A stretch of 7,490 nt of DNA from an uncultured Saprospiraceae bacterium (GTDB lineage Bacteria; Bacteroidota; Bacteroidia; Chitinophagales; Saprospiraceae): the NCBI GenBank assembly GCA_937973565.1, contig CALJKQ010000320.1:1-7490 (forward strand). The letters are read 5' to 3'. A model generated the notes under the pieces. That model did not search any database. It was given only the letters and a program-made list of their open reading frames with translations, and had not been told where the DNA came from. The position numbers and the translations under genes are program-made. This document shows positions 4,900-7,490 of this stretch, one piece after another (position 1 is the first letter of the stretch; each line of letters begins with the position of its first letter).

Positions 4900-7490
4900 A
4901 TGAGATTAAAACAGCTCCATATTAAAGGGTTCAAGAGTTTTGCCAATGATACGGTAATTCACTTCAATGAAGACGTGATTGGTATCGTGGGGCCAAACGG
5001 CAGTGGTAAGTCCAACATTGTGGATGCCATCCGTTGGGTTTTGGGTGAACAAAAAAGCAAGGAACTTCGTCTGGAGCAAATGGCCGATGTCATCTTCAAC
5101 GGGACCAAAACCCGCAAAGAAGCTCCCTCTGCAACGGTAGAACTCATTTTTGACAATGACCGAGGGCTTTTGCCAACGGAGTACCAAACAGTCAATATCT
5201 CCCGTACTTTGTATCGAAGTGGAGATAGCGAATACCGCCTCAACGATGTTGTTTGCCGATTAAAGGATATCAAATCACTTTTGGTTGATACCGGCATCGG
5301 GTCCAACTCTTATGCCATAATTTCACTGGGCATGGTCGATGATTTGTTGTACGACAAAGACGACTCCAGAAGGTACATGTTCGAGCAGGCAGCCGGTGTG
5401 AGTAAATACAAATCGAGGAAAAAGGAAACGCTGTTAAAACTCAACAGTACATCTTCTGACCTGGATCGTGTTTCTGATCTTTTGTTTGAAATCGAGGGAA
5501 ATATGAAAACCCTGGAGAAGCAAGCCAAGAGGACCAGAAAATACTTTGAACTCAAAGAAGAGTATAAAACGCTGGCGGTTCAGAATGCGGTTCGCTCCAT
5601 GCAAAACCTCAAGGAAAGGTATAAAAAAGCCGGACAGGACATCACCGAAAAACAGGATACGTATTCTGCCATCAATGCCGAGGTATTGGGCAAGGAAGCC
5701 AAGCTGGAAGCTGAAAAAAAACAAAATCTGGAACAGGAGCTCAATGTTGGTCAACAGCAAAAAGAGCTCAACGACATCGTTGCTAAAATCAGAAATCTGG
5801 AGAACGATAAAAGCCTGCTCACACAAAAGATTTCTTTTAAAAAACAAAGCCTGCACAATGCAGATGCAGTGTTAACAGAGAGCAAGGTTTCGCTCGATCT
5901 GCTCAGAGATGAGCTGGTAAGATTGGAAAAGCTGATTGAGGAAGAAAAACTTGTAGAAAATCAACTTACTGCCAGATTACAGGAAAAGCAAAATGAACTC
6001 GCAGGGGCTCGTCAGGTTCAGGGCAGTGCCAAAACTGAATTTGAAACCAAAACAAAGCACATTCAGGAGCTGCAAAAGCAACTCTTCGATATCGATAAAG
6101 ACATTGCTGTTACTGCCAACCAGGTAGCTTCACTGAAGTCTGAGAACCAGCGATCCAATGAGGAAATCAAAACCTATAAGGAAGAACATACTTTGTTGGA
6201 TCAGGATTTGTCGTCCCTGACCTCAAAATTTAAAATTGCTTATGAAGAGCTTTCTGCATTGAAGGAAAGAGAAACACAGCGTAAGCAACAAATTATTGAA
6301 GCAGAACAACAGCGGGAAAAGTTATCCGAAGAGTTGGGCAAAGTAAACAGAACCCTGGATGCCAGGCAGAATGAGTACGACCTGCTCAAAAGTATGATTG
6401 AAAATTTTGAAGGATTCCCCGAGTCCCTGAAATTTTTATCTTCTCAGTGGAGAAAAGATGTGCCGGTATTATCTGATTTGTTGGATGTGCAGGAAGAGTA
6501 TAAGTCGGTCATCGAACAGTACCTGGAACCCTACCTTACCTACTTTGTAGTATCCGATGTAGGTGAAGCCGGCGAGGCCATCCGTATGCTGGGTGGTGCC
6601 CAAAAAGGAAAGGCCAATTTCTTCCTTCTCAACAGGATTAAATATGAAAGTTCAGCCCCTCTTTCCATTCCACTGGCCAAGCCGGCGATAGAATGTGTAA
6701 AGGTGGATGTCAAATACCAATCGCTACTCTCCTACTTGCTGCGTGATGCCTATATTTTTGATGGTAGTCTCGACGATTTTAAATACGACAGAGAATTTGA
6801 CAATGTAAATTTTTTATCCAAATCGGGCAGCTTTCTGAAGACGCAGTTTACCATTTCCGGTGGATCGGTGGGGCTTTTTGAAGGCAAGAAGATCGGACGA
6901 AAGAAAAACCTGGAAAAACTCGAGCAGGTTATAAAAGAAGGAGAAGAGCAAAAGCAGAAGTTGTCTCTTGATCTGGAGAAAGTAAGAAATCTGGTAGTTC
7001 AACTGAAGGGCTCTGACAAGACCCTGGAGTTGGATCAGATGATGGCTGATATCCAAAAGCTGGAGCAGGAAAAAACCAGATTGAACGTCAGTTTGGAAAA
7101 TCTCGCGCAGAAAATCAAAGATGGTGAGACACGCATCATCAGAAACCGGCAGCAGATTGAATCTCTGGAAGAAAAGCAGAGAACACTGGAAGTTGACAAG
7201 ATTGGTTTCAAAAGGGAGTTGGATGAAGAGGAGCAAAACATAAGGAGCAACAACACCGATCTGGACCAGTTGACCGAAAGACTCAATAAAGCTTCAGAAG
7301 CATTTAATGAGGCGAATATAGATGTGATCAAACAGCAAAACCTGTTGACCAATCATCTGAAAGACCTCGAGTTTAAGAAGTCCCGGATGGCCGAAATTTC
7401 TGATAGAATAGGGACTGAAACCCATCGCAAGGAAGTTGATATTTTGGAGCTGGAGCAGGCCGAGAACCACAAGATAGAATTGGAGAATCA
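4900..7490 (+). CDS. smc: Chromosome segregation protein SMC, N-terminal 863 codons (3' end outside window)
   Basis: SMC is the ATPase of the bacterial condensin that organises and separates chromosomes together with ScpA and ScpB. From ATG at 4900 the frame is open to the window edge. It starts MRLKQLHIKGFKSFAND, the standard SMC beginning. The Walker A motif GPNGSGKSN is at residues 31-39, followed by IVDAIRWVLGEQ. The head continues through DTGIGSNSYAIISLGMVDDLL (about 130-150, Q-loop region) and FEQAAGVSKYKSRKKE (162-177). Charged, glutamine-rich coiled coil spans about 170-500. The hinge domain is about 503-665 (from FEGFPESLKFL to ISGGSVGLFEGKKIGR), with the glycine-rich LGGAQKGKANFFLL segment near 564-577. 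The second coil begins near 668 and is still running at 863. The C-terminal ABC signature and Walker B lie beyond the window; the usual family length is about 1,170-1,190 residues, so roughly 300 are missing. The gene has its own likely promoter and no upstream Shine-Dalgarno sequence. No frameshift or odd residue was seen. Confidence 0.97.
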   Translation, partial: MRLKQLHIKGFKSFANDTVIHFNEDVIGIVGPNGSGKSNIVDAIRWVLGEQKSKELRLEQMADVIFNGTKTRKEAPSATVELIFDNDRGLLPTEYQTVNISRTLYRSGDSEYRLNDVVCRLKDIKSLLVDTGIGSNSYAIISLGMVDDLLYDKDDSRRYMFEQAAGVSKYKSRKKETLLKLNSTSSDLDRVSDLLFEIEGNMKTLEKQAKRTRKYFELKEEYKTLAVQNAVRSMQNLKERYKKAGQDITEKQDTYSAINAEVLGKEAKLEAEKKQNLEQELNVGQQQKELNDIVAKIRNLENDKSLLTQKISFKKQSLHNADAVLTESKVSLDLLRDELVRLEKLIEEEKLVENQLTARLQEKQNELAGARQVQGSAKTEFETKTKHIQELQKQLFDIDKDIAVTANQVASLKSENQRSNEEIKTYKEEHTLLDQDLSSLTSKFKIAYEELSALKERETQRKQQIIEAEQQREKLSEELGKVNRTLDARQNEYDLLKSMIENFEGFPESLKFLSSQWRKDVPVLSDLLDVQEEYKSVIEQYLEPYLTYFVVSDVGEAGEAIRMLGGAQKGKANFFLLNRIKYESSAPLSIPLAKPAIECVKVDVKYQSLLSYLLRDAYIFDGSLDDFKYDREFDNVNFLSKSGSFLKTQFTISGGSVGLFEGKKIGRKKNLEKLEQVIKEGEEQKQKLSLDLEKVRNLVVQLKGSDKTLELDQMMADIQKLEQEKTRLNVSLENLAQKIKDGETRIIRNRQQIESLEEKQRTLEVDKIGFKRELDEEEQNIRSNNTDLDQLTERLNKASEAFNEANIDVIKQQNLLTNHLKDLEFKKSRMAEISDRIGTETHRKEVDILELEQAENHKIELEN

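Noticed and set aside
5546..5875. Plus-strand open frame within smc in another reading frame (and minus-strand frames at 5434-5856 and 6814-7236)
   Set aside because: They are shadows of the smc coiled coil, whose reading frame is continuous from 4900 to the window end; the products are low-complexity and lysine/arginine-rich or leucine/phenylalanine-rich.
1..7490. Defence system, mobile element, CRISPR array, tRNA or rRNA
   Set aside because: No transposase, integrase, nuclease, regularly spaced repeat or RNA gene pattern was found; all confident genes are envelope or chromosome housekeeping genes.

Overview
The window looks like an ordinary chromosomal segment of a member of the Bacteroidota. 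Several things point there: a long Bacteroidota-style LptD, a secreted amidase with a SPOR-like tail, few purine-rich ribosome binding sites ahead of genes, non-ATG starts, and two matches to the Bacteroidota -7 promoter box TAnnTTTG. All of the coding capacity I can support is housekeeping: cell envelope construction and chromosome segregation. I see no transposase, integrase, phage gene, CRISPR array, rRNA or tRNA, and nothing that suggests an undescribed multi-gene system.

Layout. From about 1300 leftward on the minus strand lie an N-acetylmuramoyl-L-alanine amidase (187..about 1299) and, 19 bases downstream, the first 55 codons of an unrecognised gene that leaves the window at position 1. 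From 1377 rightward on the plus strand lie an LptD-like outer-membrane LPS assembly protein (1377..4058) and, 50 bases later, a small two-helix membrane protein of unknown function (4109..4645). A non-coding stretch of about 250 bases, extremely AT-rich, separates these from a gene for an SMC chromosome-segregation ATPase. That gene starts at 4900 and runs off the right edge after 863 codons.

How the genes relate. The amidase cuts peptidoglycan in the periplasm, and LptD inserts lipopolysaccharide into the outer leaflet of the outer membrane. Their divergent arrangement across a short shared promoter region fits a common envelope-biogenesis locus. SMC is functionally separate and appears to have its own promoter directly before its ATG.

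Main points for a second look: the amidase has a signal-peptide-like N-terminus in frame but no ATG, GTG or TTG to start it; LptD starts at TTG; mature LptD has exactly two cysteines, one in the periplasmic domain and one at the end of the barrel; the small membrane protein next to lptD is unrecognised; and the SMC promoter box sits so close to the ATG that its message would be nearly leaderless.
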